NCBI GenBank assembly: GCA_020523885.1 | Contig: JAJAPY010000004.1 | Span: 62,001 to 126,000 of the forward strand | Length of the DNA: 64,000 nt | Source: Candidatus Liberimonas magnetica | Lineage (GTDB): Bacteria > Elusimicrobiota > Endomicrobiia > Endomicrobiales > JAFGIL01 | Direction: 5' to 3' | Notes under the pieces: generated by a model | What the model was told of the DNA's origin: nothing | The model's database searches: none | What the model saw: the letters and a program-made list of their open reading frames with translations, nothing else | Position numbers and translations under genes: made by a program | In this document: piece by piece, positions 30,214 through 39,014 of the stretch | How positions within the stretch are numbered: position 1 is the first letter of the stretch | Layout: each line of letters begins with the position of its first letter

Positions 30214-31371
30214 ATGAATGACAATATAAGTGACATAATTACTGAAAAAAAAGTACTTACTTTCAAGTCAGGACAATTTGTTTTTTCTGCCAAATACAGT
30301 GAAAACGAAGTTAAAGACTTGTTTATCAATTCTGTCCTTTTGTATGCTCTGGTTTCAGAAATACCCATACTTCCTGATTTGGCCTCAAAAATCGAAGATG
30401 AATTAATCTTGAAGTCGATTTTTTCTACAGCTGCCATAGAAGGCAATTCATTAAATGAAGAAAGGGTAAAGGAACTGCTTTCAAATAAAACCCAGACAGA
30501 ACCTGGCAAGAATAAGAAAAACGAAACAGAAATCGCTAATTTAAAAGAGGCTTATACCTATATAAAAACGCTTCCTGTTCAAAAAGATGGTTTCATATTT
30601 ACTGAAGAAATTGTAAGACATATTCACCTATTAGTTACACAAAATATTGATTATAAAGACAATACTCCTGGGAACTACAGAAATCATCTGGTTAAAGTAG
30701 GAGACCCGGAACACGGTGGAGTTGATGTCCCGCCAAAAACCTATGAAGATATAAAAATGCTAACGGATGAGTTTATTAAATGGATCAACAGCGAAGAAGC
30801 AAAGAAAGCAAATCCGGTTATTAGAGCTGCGTTAGCTCATTTCTATTTAGCAAGGATCCATCCTTTCGGTGATGGGAACGGTAGAACGTCAAGATTAATA
30901 GAAGCATTATTTCTTTTTCAAGCCGGCATAAAATACATTCCAGTCATGCTTTCAAACTATTACTATTATCATCTTGACGATTATTTTCGAGCCTTCTCAT
31001 CGGCTATCAATAACAAGGATAATGATATCACAGACTTTATTTCCTTCGTTCTAAAAGGGCATATCGAATCTCAAAATGTCATCAAGTCAAGAATATTTTT
31101 TTATATAAGAATGTTTACGCTAAAGGATTACTATTCTTTTATGTTTAAAGAAAAGAAAATAACACAAAGAGAATTAGATTTATTAAGCCAGCTATTAATT
31201 TTGCAAAAAGAATTTACTTTAAAAGAAATAAATGAAATAAGCGGCTTAGATATAATCTATAGAGACATTAGTGAGCGCACTATCCGCAGAGATTTAGATA
31301 AACTCTTAGAAATGAATCTTTTAATAAAAAAAGTTGATAAATATTTGCTTAATATGAATGTTTTGGGTTGA
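30214..31371 (+). CDS. Fic-domain AMP-transferase with winged-helix tail
   Basis: The Fic core motif is intact: ARIHPFGDGNGRTSRL matches HPFx(D/E)GNGRxxR, so transfer of AMP (or another NMP) to a protein hydroxyl is expected. STAAIEGNSL near residue 70 is the S/T-x-x-x-E-G/N inhibitory helix of class II Fic proteins, which blocks the active site until relieved; no separate antitoxin gene is seen nearby. The last 70 residues (LKEINEISGLD, ISERTIRRDLDKLLEMN) form a winged helix that could bind DNA and autoregulate. At 385 aa it is typical of the long Fic proteins with N-terminal helices. Base composition is visibly more AT-rich than the flanking housekeeping genes, suggesting acquisition. Confidence 0.93.
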   Translation: MNDNISDIITEKKVLTFKSGQFVFSAKYSENEVKDLFINSVLLYALVSEIPILPDLASKIEDELILKSIFSTAAIEGNSLNEERVKELLSNKTQTEPGKNKKNETEIANLKEAYTYIKTLPVQKDGFIFTEEIVRHIHLLVTQNIDYKDNTPGNYRNHLVKVGDPEHGGVDVPPKTYEDIKMLTDEFIKWINSEEAKKANPVIRAALAHFYLARIHPFGDGNGRTSRLIEALFLFQAGIKYIPVMLSNYYYYHLDDYFRAFSSAINNKDNDITDFISFVLKGHIESQNVIKSRIFFYIRMFTLKDYYSFMFKEKKITQRELDLLSQLLILQKEFTLKEINEISGLDIIYRDISERTIRRDLDKLLEMNLLIKKVDKYLLNMNVLG

Positions 31372-31491
31372 TTTTTAATGTAAAAAATACGACATAAGAT
31401 ACCATTATGGCTTGAACAAGGAATGTAATAGTCGAATTAAGTATTGTGTCACCTGAATTTCATAAAAATATAAAATATATCAGGAGGGACT

Positions 31492-31953
31492 ATGCTTAAA
31501 ATACGCCAGATCAATCAGGGAGACAATAGTGCGGTAAAAAACCTTATCAGTTCGATAATGAGGGATGAATTCATTGAAAGCGCACGGGGTTATACAACCG
31601 ATGACCTGGAAAATACCTGCGAGCATTACAGCGGAAAGAACGAGATATTTTATGTGGCGGAAGGATCTGAAGGGCATATAGTAGGCACTGTGGGAATAAA
31701 ATATGATACGCACCATACCGCTCTGCTCCGAAGGCTTTTTCTTAAAAAAGAGTTCAGAGGAAAAGGCCACGGTTCGAAACTGATACGGCACGCGCTTGAT
31801 TTCTGTAAAAAGCACGGGTACAAAAATATAATTTTCCGCGGGACTGACGCTATGGCCGGGGCCTACAAAACATGCCTGAAAAACGGATTTTGTGAAAAAG
31901 ATATACTTGCATTGCCGCATGCGAAGATGTTCGTTCTAGAACTGAGCATTTAA
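31492..31953 (+). CDS. GNAT-family N-acetyltransferase
   Basis: This 153-aa protein has the GNAT fold: the beta-4/alpha-3 acetyl-CoA loop is LRRLFLKKEFRGKGHGSKLI, with the R-G-x-G-H-G signature, and the C-terminal part NIIFRGTDAMAGAYKTCLKN resembles the final strand/helix with the conserved aromatic residue. A perfect AGGAGG lies 5 nt before the ATG. It stands alone between fic and a DUF3800 gene. The substrate cannot be told from the sequence; small-molecule or protein N-acetylation are both possible. Confidence 0.9.
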   Translation: MLKIRQINQGDNSAVKNLISSIMRDEFIESARGYTTDDLENTCEHYSGKNEIFYVAEGSEGHIVGTVGIKYDTHHTALLRRLFLKKEFRGKGHGSKLIRHALDFCKKHGYKNIIFRGTDAMAGAYKTCLKNGFCEKDILALPHAKMFVLELSI

Positions 31954-32105
31954 AATTTGCATAGCTAATCTTAAATTAAAGTTTAAAAGCATAAGATTTC
32001 GGTAATATTGAGTCAAAAGATACATTAGACGCAAAATAGTAGTGTACTTAGTGAAGGCAGGCACCATTTTTCTCTACTGCCAAATATATTATTTTAGAGG
32101 TTTAT

Positions 32106-32885
32106 ATGCTTTTCTTTATAGATGAAAGTTGGCAAACAACAGAAGATAATAAATATAAAGTTGGGGTATTGTCTGCAATCCAAATAAACAGTCATGACTA
32201 TAATATGTGTTCTCAATATATACATGATCTAAAAATAAAAAATTTAGGTTTTAAAGCTGGAGATATTGAAATTAAAGGGTCTCATATGTTTAGAGAATTT
32301 GTATTTAGACTTGAAGAAAAACAGATAGTTTCTAGAGAATTAACCCTTGCAAGAGATATCTTTGCTTATATGAAAACAGCAGGAGTACTAGTATTTGCAT
32401 CAGTTGTTTTTGCAAAAGAAGAAGCGGATTTAGCATGTGCTGATGTAAGAAATCTTGAAAGACCTTTTTTCTTTTTGTTTGAGAGAATAAACATATTTAT
32501 GAAAGAAAATTACCCTAATCTTATGGCAAAAATTATATTTGATGATAGAAATATTAGTTTTAACCAAAAACTCTCTAAAAGTGTAAGTAATTTTTTTCAC
32601 AGGAGTCATGTTGGTCAAACATTTGATAATATTATTAAAGTTCCTTTCTTTGCTATTTCTACTGAAAATGTAGGTATTCAATTTGCTGATATGGTAGCAT
32701 ATATTTTGGGCTCAAGGTTTACAGGGGATAGGGGTAGGTCGGAATTTTTTAAGTTTGTTAAGAGCATGGAATTTAAGAGTAGGACTAAATTTAACGTGGA
32801 AGGTAAAGAGTATCCTTGTTCTGGGATTAAGGTTATAAAAGAGAAAGAAGCTGGCGATTTATTTATCTCGGGAAGAGATCTATAA
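32106..32885 (+). CDS. DUF3800 family protein
   Basis: The protein opens FFIDESW, the acidic Asp-Glu strand typical of DUF3800, and near the C-terminus has VGIQFADMVAYILGSRF, matching the Q-x-A-D-x-x-A-Y signature. IIFDDRN supplies a middle acidic pair. DUF3800 proteins are predicted to have an RNase H-like fold and are frequent in accessory and defence-related regions, but a function is not established. Length 259 aa is normal. AGAGG precedes the ATG. It is AT-rich like the fic gene and is bracketed by a short direct repeat (32019-32036 and 33207-33225). Confidence 0.85.
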   Translation: MLFFIDESWQTTEDNKYKVGVLSAIQINSHDYNMCSQYIHDLKIKNLGFKAGDIEIKGSHMFREFVFRLEEKQIVSRELTLARDIFAYMKTAGVLVFASVVFAKEEADLACADVRNLERPFFFLFERINIFMKENYPNLMAKIIFDDRNISFNQKLSKSVSNFFHRSHVGQTFDNIIKVPFFAISTENVGIQFADMVAYILGSRFTGDRGRSEFFKFVKSMEFKSRTKFNVEGKEYPCSGIKVIKEKEAGDLFISGRDL

Positions 32886-33321
32886 ATCAATAAGAAAGCA
32901 AGAATGCTCCCTACCAGCTTCTAGTCTAGTAATGTTATACAATTTCAAATTTATTTTGTCAAGTGGTTTTTGATGAACATTAAGTTATATGTTTTATAAA
33001 AAGAAATCAGGAAGCAGAGACGGTTTTAAGTTGCTTAATTCATGAGATTCAGTCAATATCTATCACTACTTCGTTAAGTGAGGTTTGTCATTGCGAGCCA
33101 GAGGCGAAGCAATCTCGACGTTTTGGAGATTGCCACGTCGCTTCGCTCCTCGCAAAGACACCGAAGAAGAAAGAGTGTCGTATGATATTCGACTTAACGA
33201 AGTAGTGATACATTAAGACGCAAAAAAGGTGTCATTCCCCGAATTAGCAATCTGGAATCCGGCAATAAGTAAAGCAAGTAAAGCCTGATAATAGGTGACA
33301 CCAATCATGTCTGATTAAAAC
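32886..33321. other. Noncoding region with MITE-like element
   Basis: No gene is visible. It contains the 150-bp inverted-repeat element at 33061-33210, and to its right a degenerate repeat in which ggtgtca (33229-33235) can pair with tgacacc (near 33296-33302). Confidence 0.6.
33061..33210. mobile_element. MITE-like element with 19-bp perfect terminal inverted repeats
   Basis: tatcactacttcgttaagt (33061-33079) is the exact reverse complement of 33192-33210. Inside, gcgaagcaatctc and gagattgccacgtcgcttcgc form a second nested palindrome of the widespread ATTGCGAG / CAATCTC dispersed-repeat type. No reading frame is present, so it would need a transposase in trans. A target duplication is not obvious. 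Confidence 0.75.
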
Positions 33322-33744
33322 ATGGAAAAAACAACTATATTGTTGGTTTTGCTTACTATCGTATTCTGGGGGATCGCTCCTATACTAGACAAAGCTGCGC
33401 TTAAGAACGCAAGCCCGATGATAGGGTTAATAGTAAGAGGATTATCTATTGGGCTTTTCATGCTTGCCGCTCTTGTAACAGGCAAAAACATAAAGAATAT
33501 GTTCGCTATACCGTCACAAAGTATGATTTATTTTATAATTTCAGGCTTGCTTGCAGGAGTGCTTGGAACTTTCACGTTCTACAAGGCCCTGCAAATGGAT
33601 TATACGTCAAGAATAGTCCCCATTGTAGCCACTTACCCGCTTATAACCGCTCTTTTAAGCGTAATTTTCTTAGGAGAGGCTTTAAGTTTGCCAAGGATTG
33701 TCGGCATAATACTCATCATAGCAGGTATAATACTGGTAAAATAA
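33322..33744 (+). CDS. EamA/DMT-family small membrane transporter
   Basis: This 140-aa protein has four to five hydrophobic helices and the EamA fingerprints: an N-terminal helix ending FWGIAPILDKAAL, the middle YKALQMDYTSRIVPI, and the C-terminal LLSVIFLGEALSLPRIVGII. It is a single EamA unit, so it should act as a dimer like the small multidrug-resistance type, or as a short drug/metabolite exporter; substrate unknown. No good Shine-Dalgarno precedes the ATG. Only 4 nt separate its stop from mnmG, so it is translationally linked to it. Confidence 0.9.
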   Translation: MEKTTILLVLLTIVFWGIAPILDKAALKNASPMIGLIVRGLSIGLFMLAALVTGKNIKNMFAIPSQSMIYFIISGLLAGVLGTFTFYKALQMDYTSRIVPIVATYPLITALLSVIFLGEALSLPRIVGIILIIAGIILVK

Positions 33745-33748
33745 ACAT

Positions 33749-35518
33749 ATGAATAAATATAATGTCATAGTGATAGGTGCCGGCCATGCGGGATGCGAGG
33801 CTGCTCTTTGTACAAGCCGCCTGGGGTTGTCAACACTTCTTGTAACAATGAATTTGGACACAATAGCGCAGATGTCCTGCAACCCGGCTATTGGCGGCCT
33901 TGCAAAAGGGCAGATAGTAAGGGAGATAGACGCTCTTGGCGGGGAAATGGGTTTTATCACAGACCAGTCCGCACTGCAGTTTCGGATGCTTAATAAATCA
34001 AAAGGCCCGGCGGTCTGGTCTCCGAGAGCGCAGTGCGATAAAAAAATATACCACCTTTTGATGAAAAACTCTCTGGAAAAACAGCAGAACCTTGACCTCT
34101 TGCAGGCAGAAGCGGTAAAACTTATCGCCAAAAACAACAAAGCGGCAGGCGTAGAAACAAAGGCAGGGACTAAGATAGCCTGCGATATTGTGATCGTGAC
34201 CACAGGCACTTTCTTAAGAGGGCTGATACATATCGGGCTCACCCATTTTAAGGGCGGCAGGCTGGGCGAACTCTCGGCAGAAAACCTTTCGACTTCCCTT
34301 GAAGACTTCGGTTTTGAGGTAAAACGGCTTAAAACAGGGACACCTCCAAGAATAAACGGAAAGAGCATAGATTTTTCTTGTCTTTCCCCGCAGGAAGGAG
34401 ACGTGCCTCCTGAACCTTTCTCACATTTTACGGACAAGGAAACTTTAAAGAACAGGAAACAACTGCCTTGCTGGCTTACTTATACGAACGAAAAAACCCA
34501 TGAGATCATAAGAAAGAATTTAGACCGGTCGCCTTTGTATTCCGGAGTAATAAAAAGTATAGGACCGAGGTATTGCCCTTCTATAGAAGATAAGGTCGTA
34601 AGGTTCAGCGAGAAAACGCGGCACCAGGTGTTCCTGGAACCCGAAGGTTATACTACAGAAGAGTATTATGCGAACGGTATTTCGTCAAGCCTGCCTGAAG
34701 ACGTGCAGGAAGACATAGTGCACTCCATCAAAGGTTTAGAAAATGCAAAGATAATGAGGTACGGTTATGCCATAGAATACGATTATGCGCCTCCAACCCA
34801 GTTAAAACCTACTCTTGAAACAAAAAATATCGAAAACTTGTATTTTGCCGGCCAGATCAACGGGACAACGGGCTATGAAGAAGCTGCTGCTCAGGGGCTC
34901 GTGGCAGGCATAAATGCTGCGCTTAAATTTCAGAACAGGGAACCTTTTATATTAAGGCGCGACCAGGCTTATATCGGAGTATTGATCGATGAGCTGACTA
35001 CAAAAGGTACTGATGAACCGTACAGGATGTTCACTTCAAGGGCGGAGTACAGGCTTATCCTGCGCTGTGACAATGCGGATCTAAGGTTAATGGATGAAGG
35101 GTATAAGCTAGGCCTTATAGCTACAAAGATGCATAAAGCTTTTGATATTTACAGGGATGCCATAAGTAAAAGCCTTGTTTCAAAAGAAGGCTGTGAAACA
35201 GACGACAAATTGCTTTATCCCTGGACTAAAGAAAAGATAGACTTAGAGGTTGCGATCGAAAAGAAATACGCTGGTTATATAAAACGCCAGGACGTGCAGA
35301 TAAACAAACTAAAAAAAATGGAAGATAAAAAGATCCCTCCGGATATCGATTACAGCTCTATAAAAGGCCTGCCTCAAGAAACAAAACAAAAACTAAATAA
35401 AATACGGCCTTTAACCTTAGGCCAGGCGTCACGTATTTCAGGTATAACGCCCTCTGATATAGCCGTTCTGGTCATAAACATGCAAAAACATAATAGAGAA
35501 ATATCAAAACATGAATAA
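33749..35518 (+). CDS. mnmG: tRNA uridine-5-carboxymethylaminomethyl modification enzyme MnmG
   Basis: MnmG (GidA) is the FAD subunit that, with MnmE, modifies U34 of tRNAs reading two-fold degenerate codons. The N-terminal FAD loop is VIGAGHAGCEAAL; family blocks NPAIGGLAKGQIVREIDALG, KGPAVWSPRAQ, TTGTFLRGLIHIG, LKTGTPPRI and GQINGTTGYEEAAAQG are all present. The C-terminal helical tail ends near RISGITPSDIAVL. Length 589 aa is slightly short of the usual 620-630 aa. It overlaps the rsmG start by 8 nt (ATGAATAA), the classic gidA-gidB pairing. No mnmE is in the window. Confidence 0.97.
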   Translation: MNKYNVIVIGAGHAGCEAALCTSRLGLSTLLVTMNLDTIAQMSCNPAIGGLAKGQIVREIDALGGEMGFITDQSALQFRMLNKSKGPAVWSPRAQCDKKIYHLLMKNSLEKQQNLDLLQAEAVKLIAKNNKAAGVETKAGTKIACDIVIVTTGTFLRGLIHIGLTHFKGGRLGELSAENLSTSLEDFGFEVKRLKTGTPPRINGKSIDFSCLSPQEGDVPPEPFSHFTDKETLKNRKQLPCWLTYTNEKTHEIIRKNLDRSPLYSGVIKSIGPRYCPSIEDKVVRFSEKTRHQVFLEPEGYTTEEYYANGISSSLPEDVQEDIVHSIKGLENAKIMRYGYAIEYDYAPPTQLKPTLETKNIENLYFAGQINGTTGYEEAAAQGLVAGINAALKFQNREPFILRRDQAYIGVLIDELTTKGTDEPYRMFTSRAEYRLILRCDNADLRLMDEGYKLGLIATKMHKAFDIYRDAISKSLVSKEGCETDDKLLYPWTKEKIDLEVAIEKKYAGYIKRQDVQINKLKKMEDKKIPPDIDYSSIKGLPQETKQKLNKIRPLTLGQASRISGITPSDIAVLVINMQKHNREISKHE

Positions 35519-36263
35519 GGAACTCTTAACAGACCCAATGTGGGATAATTGGCAGGCAACATTAAACAAAACCTACAATATTTCTATGCCAAAAGAAGCT
35601 CTTGAAAAATTTAAGATCTATCTGCAGGAACTTATAAAATGGAATGAAAATATCAACCTCATATCATACCGCACTGAAAAAGAACTGCTCTGGAGGCATT
35701 TTACAGATTCCCTGATGAGCATTAACCTAATAGATAAATACGCTGTAAACCCGTCTATTATAGATCTCGGGACAGGGGCCGGGTTCCCGGGTTTTATCTT
35801 AAAGACAGCAAGGCCGGATTACGATATTACTTTGGTCGAATCACAAAAAAAGAAGTGCGATTTTCTCGAACATTTAAAAAACGCCCTCGGTTACCCTGAA
35901 CTTAAGATCATTAATGAAAGGGCCGAAGCCCTGGGACAGGACAGTAACTACCGGGAAAAATTCGACCTTGCAGTTTCAAGAGCTATGTGCAAGCTGGCTC
36001 CAAACCTTGAAAATGCCGTCCCCCTTGTAAAGCAGTCCGGCCATATATTAATATACAAGACTGAAGAGTCTGCCTGCGATATAGTAAATGATGCACATAT
36101 AAAAAAAGTCCTGGATATACTGAATTCAAAGATAATTGAAACATTTAATTATACTATTTGTGAATTAGCACAAAACTTTTCTATAATAGTGCTAAAGAAA
36201 GAACTTCCGACCCCGGGAAAATACCCGAGAAGGCCGGGTATGCCTGAAAAACGGCCGCTTTGA
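35511..36263 (+). CDS. rsmG: 16S rRNA (guanine527-N7)-methyltransferase RsmG
   Basis: RsmG (GidB) methylates G527 of 16S rRNA using SAM. The SAM loop IIDLGTGAGFPGFILK is canonical, LVESQKKKCDFLE is motif II, and ERAEAL precedes the FDLAVSRAMC strand typical of the family. The C-terminal KYPRRPGMPEKRPL matches the conserved tail. The start is taken at 35511, inside the mnmG stop overlap; a later Met at IS-MPKEALEKF is an alternative giving about 225 aa, closer to the usual 210-240 aa. Confidence 0.95.
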   Translation: MNKELLTDPMWDNWQATLNKTYNISMPKEALEKFKIYLQELIKWNENINLISYRTEKELLWRHFTDSLMSINLIDKYAVNPSIIDLGTGAGFPGFILKTARPDYDITLVESQKKKCDFLEHLKNALGYPELKIINERAEALGQDSNYREKFDLAVSRAMCKLAPNLENAVPLVKQSGHILIYKTEESACDIVNDAHIKKVLDILNSKIIETFNYTICELAQNFSIIVLKKELPTPGKYPRRPGMPEKRPL

Positions 36264-36278
36264 ACAAGAACTAATTTT

Positions 36279-38462
36279 ATGAAAAAGATAGAACAAGAGA
36301 CTATCAGCCATTTGATAAAAACTTTCAGGCTTGCGGTCACAAATTTAAAGATATATCCGCGCAGCAGCCAGGTCGTGGTCGTTACCCTTGAAACTTTATA
36401 CAATATCATATCTTCGGTCCTTGAAAAGGATTCAAGCCTTACATTCAGTAACCTGAACGAGAAACTCCTTATCAACAACTCAGAGCCAGAAACAAAAGAA
36501 CTCCAGCTTGCATCGAGTGCGATACTGAAAATATTCGGTTCATTGAATATACAAAGCATGACCCTTAAAAAAGGGCTGGGCAAGGAAGAGCTGATAAGCC
36601 TTTTAGATAACCTTTTAAAAAAGAAAAGGTCGGATTTTTCTGACTTTCCCCACGTCGCTTTTGACCAGACTGTCTATGTGGCGACAATCAAGGGAGAAGA
36701 AAAAGTCGTAAAAATATCCGAGACCATCAATAACTCAAAAGGAGCTATAGTAGGCCTTATAAAATCTATAAGGGAATCCTATGACATAATAGACGATGTG
36801 CCTGATTTGAAAACACGGGAACAGCTCTATAACCATATCGCCCAGGAGCTTTCTAAACAGGACCCCGCTACTTTAAAAGAGATTTTTGACAGGCAGCTCC
36901 CTCCGAAGATAGAAGACTCCGGCCTTAAGAAAAGGTTATTGAACACGCTTTCAAAGGAAAAGATACAAGACATTTTCGGCGAAATAGCGAACTGGTACGA
37001 AGAAGTAAGAAAAACAGAGAACTCCGATTTTTCTGCTGTAGAACAGCTCGGTAAATTAAAGACCTTTATTCATACCATACTGATGACGCCTGCCGCCAAG
37101 GAATTCCCGAGGCAGTTCTTTGAAGACCTCCTCAGGAAAGGCATCATAAATGAGATACCGGAATGGTTCTCAGCAAAACCTGAAAAACCCGCAACGATAT
37201 TTGAGATAGAAAAGCTCCTTGAGAAATCCCCTGCCGAGCTTCTTGAAAAGGAAATAAGGGACAGCCTGCCCGGCCTTGTCGAGAAGCTTTGCCAGATCGA
37301 TTATAACGATTTTATTTTAAAGCTCGTAGAAAAACTTTTAGAGAACCTGACAAATCCATCGGTAGATACGAGGCTTATCGCTATACAGACTATAGCGGCT
37401 GTTTATGAGGTACTCTACATAAACGGGAAAGAAAAAATAATCAAATATATTGAAAGGCCCCTGATCGGTGCCGCTATCCAGGAAACTTCCGGAGATATTT
37501 ATTTTTATTATGCCGACCTGCTTGCAAAAAGAATATTTCAGAACCTGCTTAACGGCGATTATGATTCTGCGATAAAAATAGCAGAGCTGTTAAGCCAGCA
37601 GTCCCATGAAGAGATAAAGCAAAACCCGCAGATCAGGACGGCAGCTCTTAACTCGTTAAATAAGCTGTTCCCTGACATCGTAGAAGTGCTTGTTTCCGAC
37701 CTGAAATCCGATAATGACAAGAAAAAGTTCGGCAGTATGCAGATAATGATAAAATTCGGGCCCCAAAGCCTAGACCCTCTAATCAAGATAATAAAAGAAA
37801 GCGACGATATCCGTTCAAGGAAGCTTGCAGCAGAAGCATTAAAAAGCCTGGGAGAGCCGGCAAGAAAGAGGTTTAATGAAGAGCTGAACCTCGGTCTGAT
37901 ATCCGACGAGATAAAAAGGGTCATTGAAGTTTTAAATATCTTAGGCGATGACAAGATAACAGAGCACCTTTCGATACTACTGCGTTATCCGGACCCCGCC
38001 ATAAAAAAGGAAATAATGAGGTTTTTGTCCACTATAAAGACAAACCAGTCAAAAGCTATCCTTATGGAACAACTAAAAGATGATGATTTTTCGGTCATAG
38101 GAGAGGCGGCAAGACTGCTGTCAGAAATAAAATGTGCAGAATCCGTCCCGCTGCTTATACAGTTATTGAATACCTACAAAACACCTTTAAAACTTCAGGA
38201 AGAGCTATGCCTCTTCCTGGGCATACTGGGAGATTACAGGGCGGTAGCTCCTTTGATCTCAAAGTTAAATAAAAAACCGTACTGGTTTTCAAGAAACAAA
38301 GAAGAGATCGAAAGGGTCAGGATGAGGTCAGCCTGGTCTTTAAGAAATTTCTCAAACCAGGATGTGCTATCAGCTCTTGAAAAAGCTGCCAGAGATTCCC
38401 AAGGGCCAGTTGCTCTTACCGCAAAAGAATCGCTTCAGCTTATAAAAACTTCTTCTAAATAG
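36279..38462 (+). CDS. HEAT-repeat protein with N-terminal regulatory-like domain
   Basis: This 727-aa protein lacks a signal peptide and membrane helices. The first 130 residues (TFRLAVTNLKIYPRSSQVV, LEKDSSLTFSNLNEKLLINN) resemble the helical N-terminal domain often found before HEAT, HD-GYP or response modules in environmental bacteria. The C-terminal third (about 470-720) contains HEAT-like pairs such as GPQSLDPLIKIIKESDDIRS, ITEHLSILLRYPDPAIKKE and AESVPLLIQLLNTYKTP. It is probably a binding scaffold. It begins 15 nt after rsmG and is followed 16 nt later by yjbQ. No enzymatic motif was seen. Confidence 0.75.
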   Translation: MKKIEQETISHLIKTFRLAVTNLKIYPRSSQVVVVTLETLYNIISSVLEKDSSLTFSNLNEKLLINNSEPETKELQLASSAILKIFGSLNIQSMTLKKGLGKEELISLLDNLLKKKRSDFSDFPHVAFDQTVYVATIKGEEKVVKISETINNSKGAIVGLIKSIRESYDIIDDVPDLKTREQLYNHIAQELSKQDPATLKEIFDRQLPPKIEDSGLKKRLLNTLSKEKIQDIFGEIANWYEEVRKTENSDFSAVEQLGKLKTFIHTILMTPAAKEFPRQFFEDLLRKGIINEIPEWFSAKPEKPATIFEIEKLLEKSPAELLEKEIRDSLPGLVEKLCQIDYNDFILKLVEKLLENLTNPSVDTRLIAIQTIAAVYEVLYINGKEKIIKYIERPLIGAAIQETSGDIYFYYADLLAKRIFQNLLNGDYDSAIKIAELLSQQSHEEIKQNPQIRTAALNSLNKLFPDIVEVLVSDLKSDNDKKKFGSMQIMIKFGPQSLDPLIKIIKESDDIRSRKLAAEALKSLGEPARKRFNEELNLGLISDEIKRVIEVLNILGDDKITEHLSILLRYPDPAIKKEIMRFLSTIKTNQSKAILMEQLKDDDFSVIGEAARLLSEIKCAESVPLLIQLLNTYKTPLKLQEELCLFLGILGDYRAVAPLISKLNKKPYWFSRNKEEIERVRMRSAWSLRNFSNQDVLSALEKAARDSQGPVALTAKESLQLIKTSSK

Positions 38463-38478
38463 TTCAGGGAAAATATCA

Positions 38479-38868
38479 ATGCATGAACTAACGTTAAAAA
38501 CTTTTGATAGGACCCAGTTCATAGATATTACCTCAAAAGTCAGGGAAATACTCAAAAAAAGCGGTGTTACTAACGGGCTATGCCACATTTTTGTCCCGCA
38601 TACAACAGCTGCAATAACCATAAACGAGAATGCAGACCCTGACGTGGTAAGCGATATAATACAAACTCTTGATAATATTATACCGCAAAACAGCAGCTAT
38701 GCTCACAGGGAAGGGAACTCCGACGCTCATATCAAAGCCGGCTTGTTGGGGTTTTCTCTGAACGTATTCGTTAAAGAAAAACAGCTTGTTTTAGGGACCT
38801 GGCAGGGTATATTTTTTACGGAATTTGACGGGCCAAGGACAAGAAAGGTATTGATAGAGATTGTTTAA
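38479..38868 (+). CDS. yjbQ: YjbQ/UPF0047 family protein
   Basis: This 129-aa protein matches the YjbQ family (UPF0047; weak thiamine-phosphate-synthase-like activity reported for members). Conserved blocks: CHIFVPHTTAAITINENADP, HREGNSDAHIKAGLLG and LGTWQGIFFTEFDGPR, including the histidines that form the trimer metal site. Length is typical. It is the last gene of the plus-strand run starting at the EamA gene and converges on cheD across a palindromic repeat. Confidence 0.93.
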   Translation: MHELTLKTFDRTQFIDITSKVREILKKSGVTNGLCHIFVPHTTAAITINENADPDVVSDIIQTLDNIIPQNSSYAHREGNSDAHIKAGLLGFSLNVFVKEKQLVLGTWQGIFFTEFDGPRTRKVLIEIV

Positions 38869-38870
38869 GA

Positions 38871-39003
38871 ATTTCAATGCAAAATGAAAATTGCAAAAAG
38901 CAAAATTGTTGTATGCACCAAAGAACCAATGGCGGGTTTTTTTAAATAAATCGCCAAAGGCGATACCTTAATTTTAAATTTTTCATTTTGCATTTTTCAT
39001 TTC
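38871..39003. repeat. Palindromic intergenic repeat, copy 2
   Basis: It has the same build as 27277-27425: an arm with gcaaaatgaaaattgcaaaa, then tttaaataaatcgccaaagg with a small palindrome (tcgccaaaggcga), the shared word ataccttaatttt, and the inverse arm tttttcattttgcattt. It lies between convergent yjbQ and cheD and could serve as a two-way terminator. Confidence 0.7.
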
Positions 39004-39014
39004 CTGTACTTCAC

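Noticed and set aside
31480-31920. Minus-strand frame opposite the GNAT gene
   Set aside because: Pure antisense of a clear GNAT gene that has AGGAGG and family motifs.
33682-34437. 251-aa minus-strand frame opposite mnmG
   Set aside because: Antisense of conserved MnmG motifs; serine/proline-rich composition typical of shadow frames.
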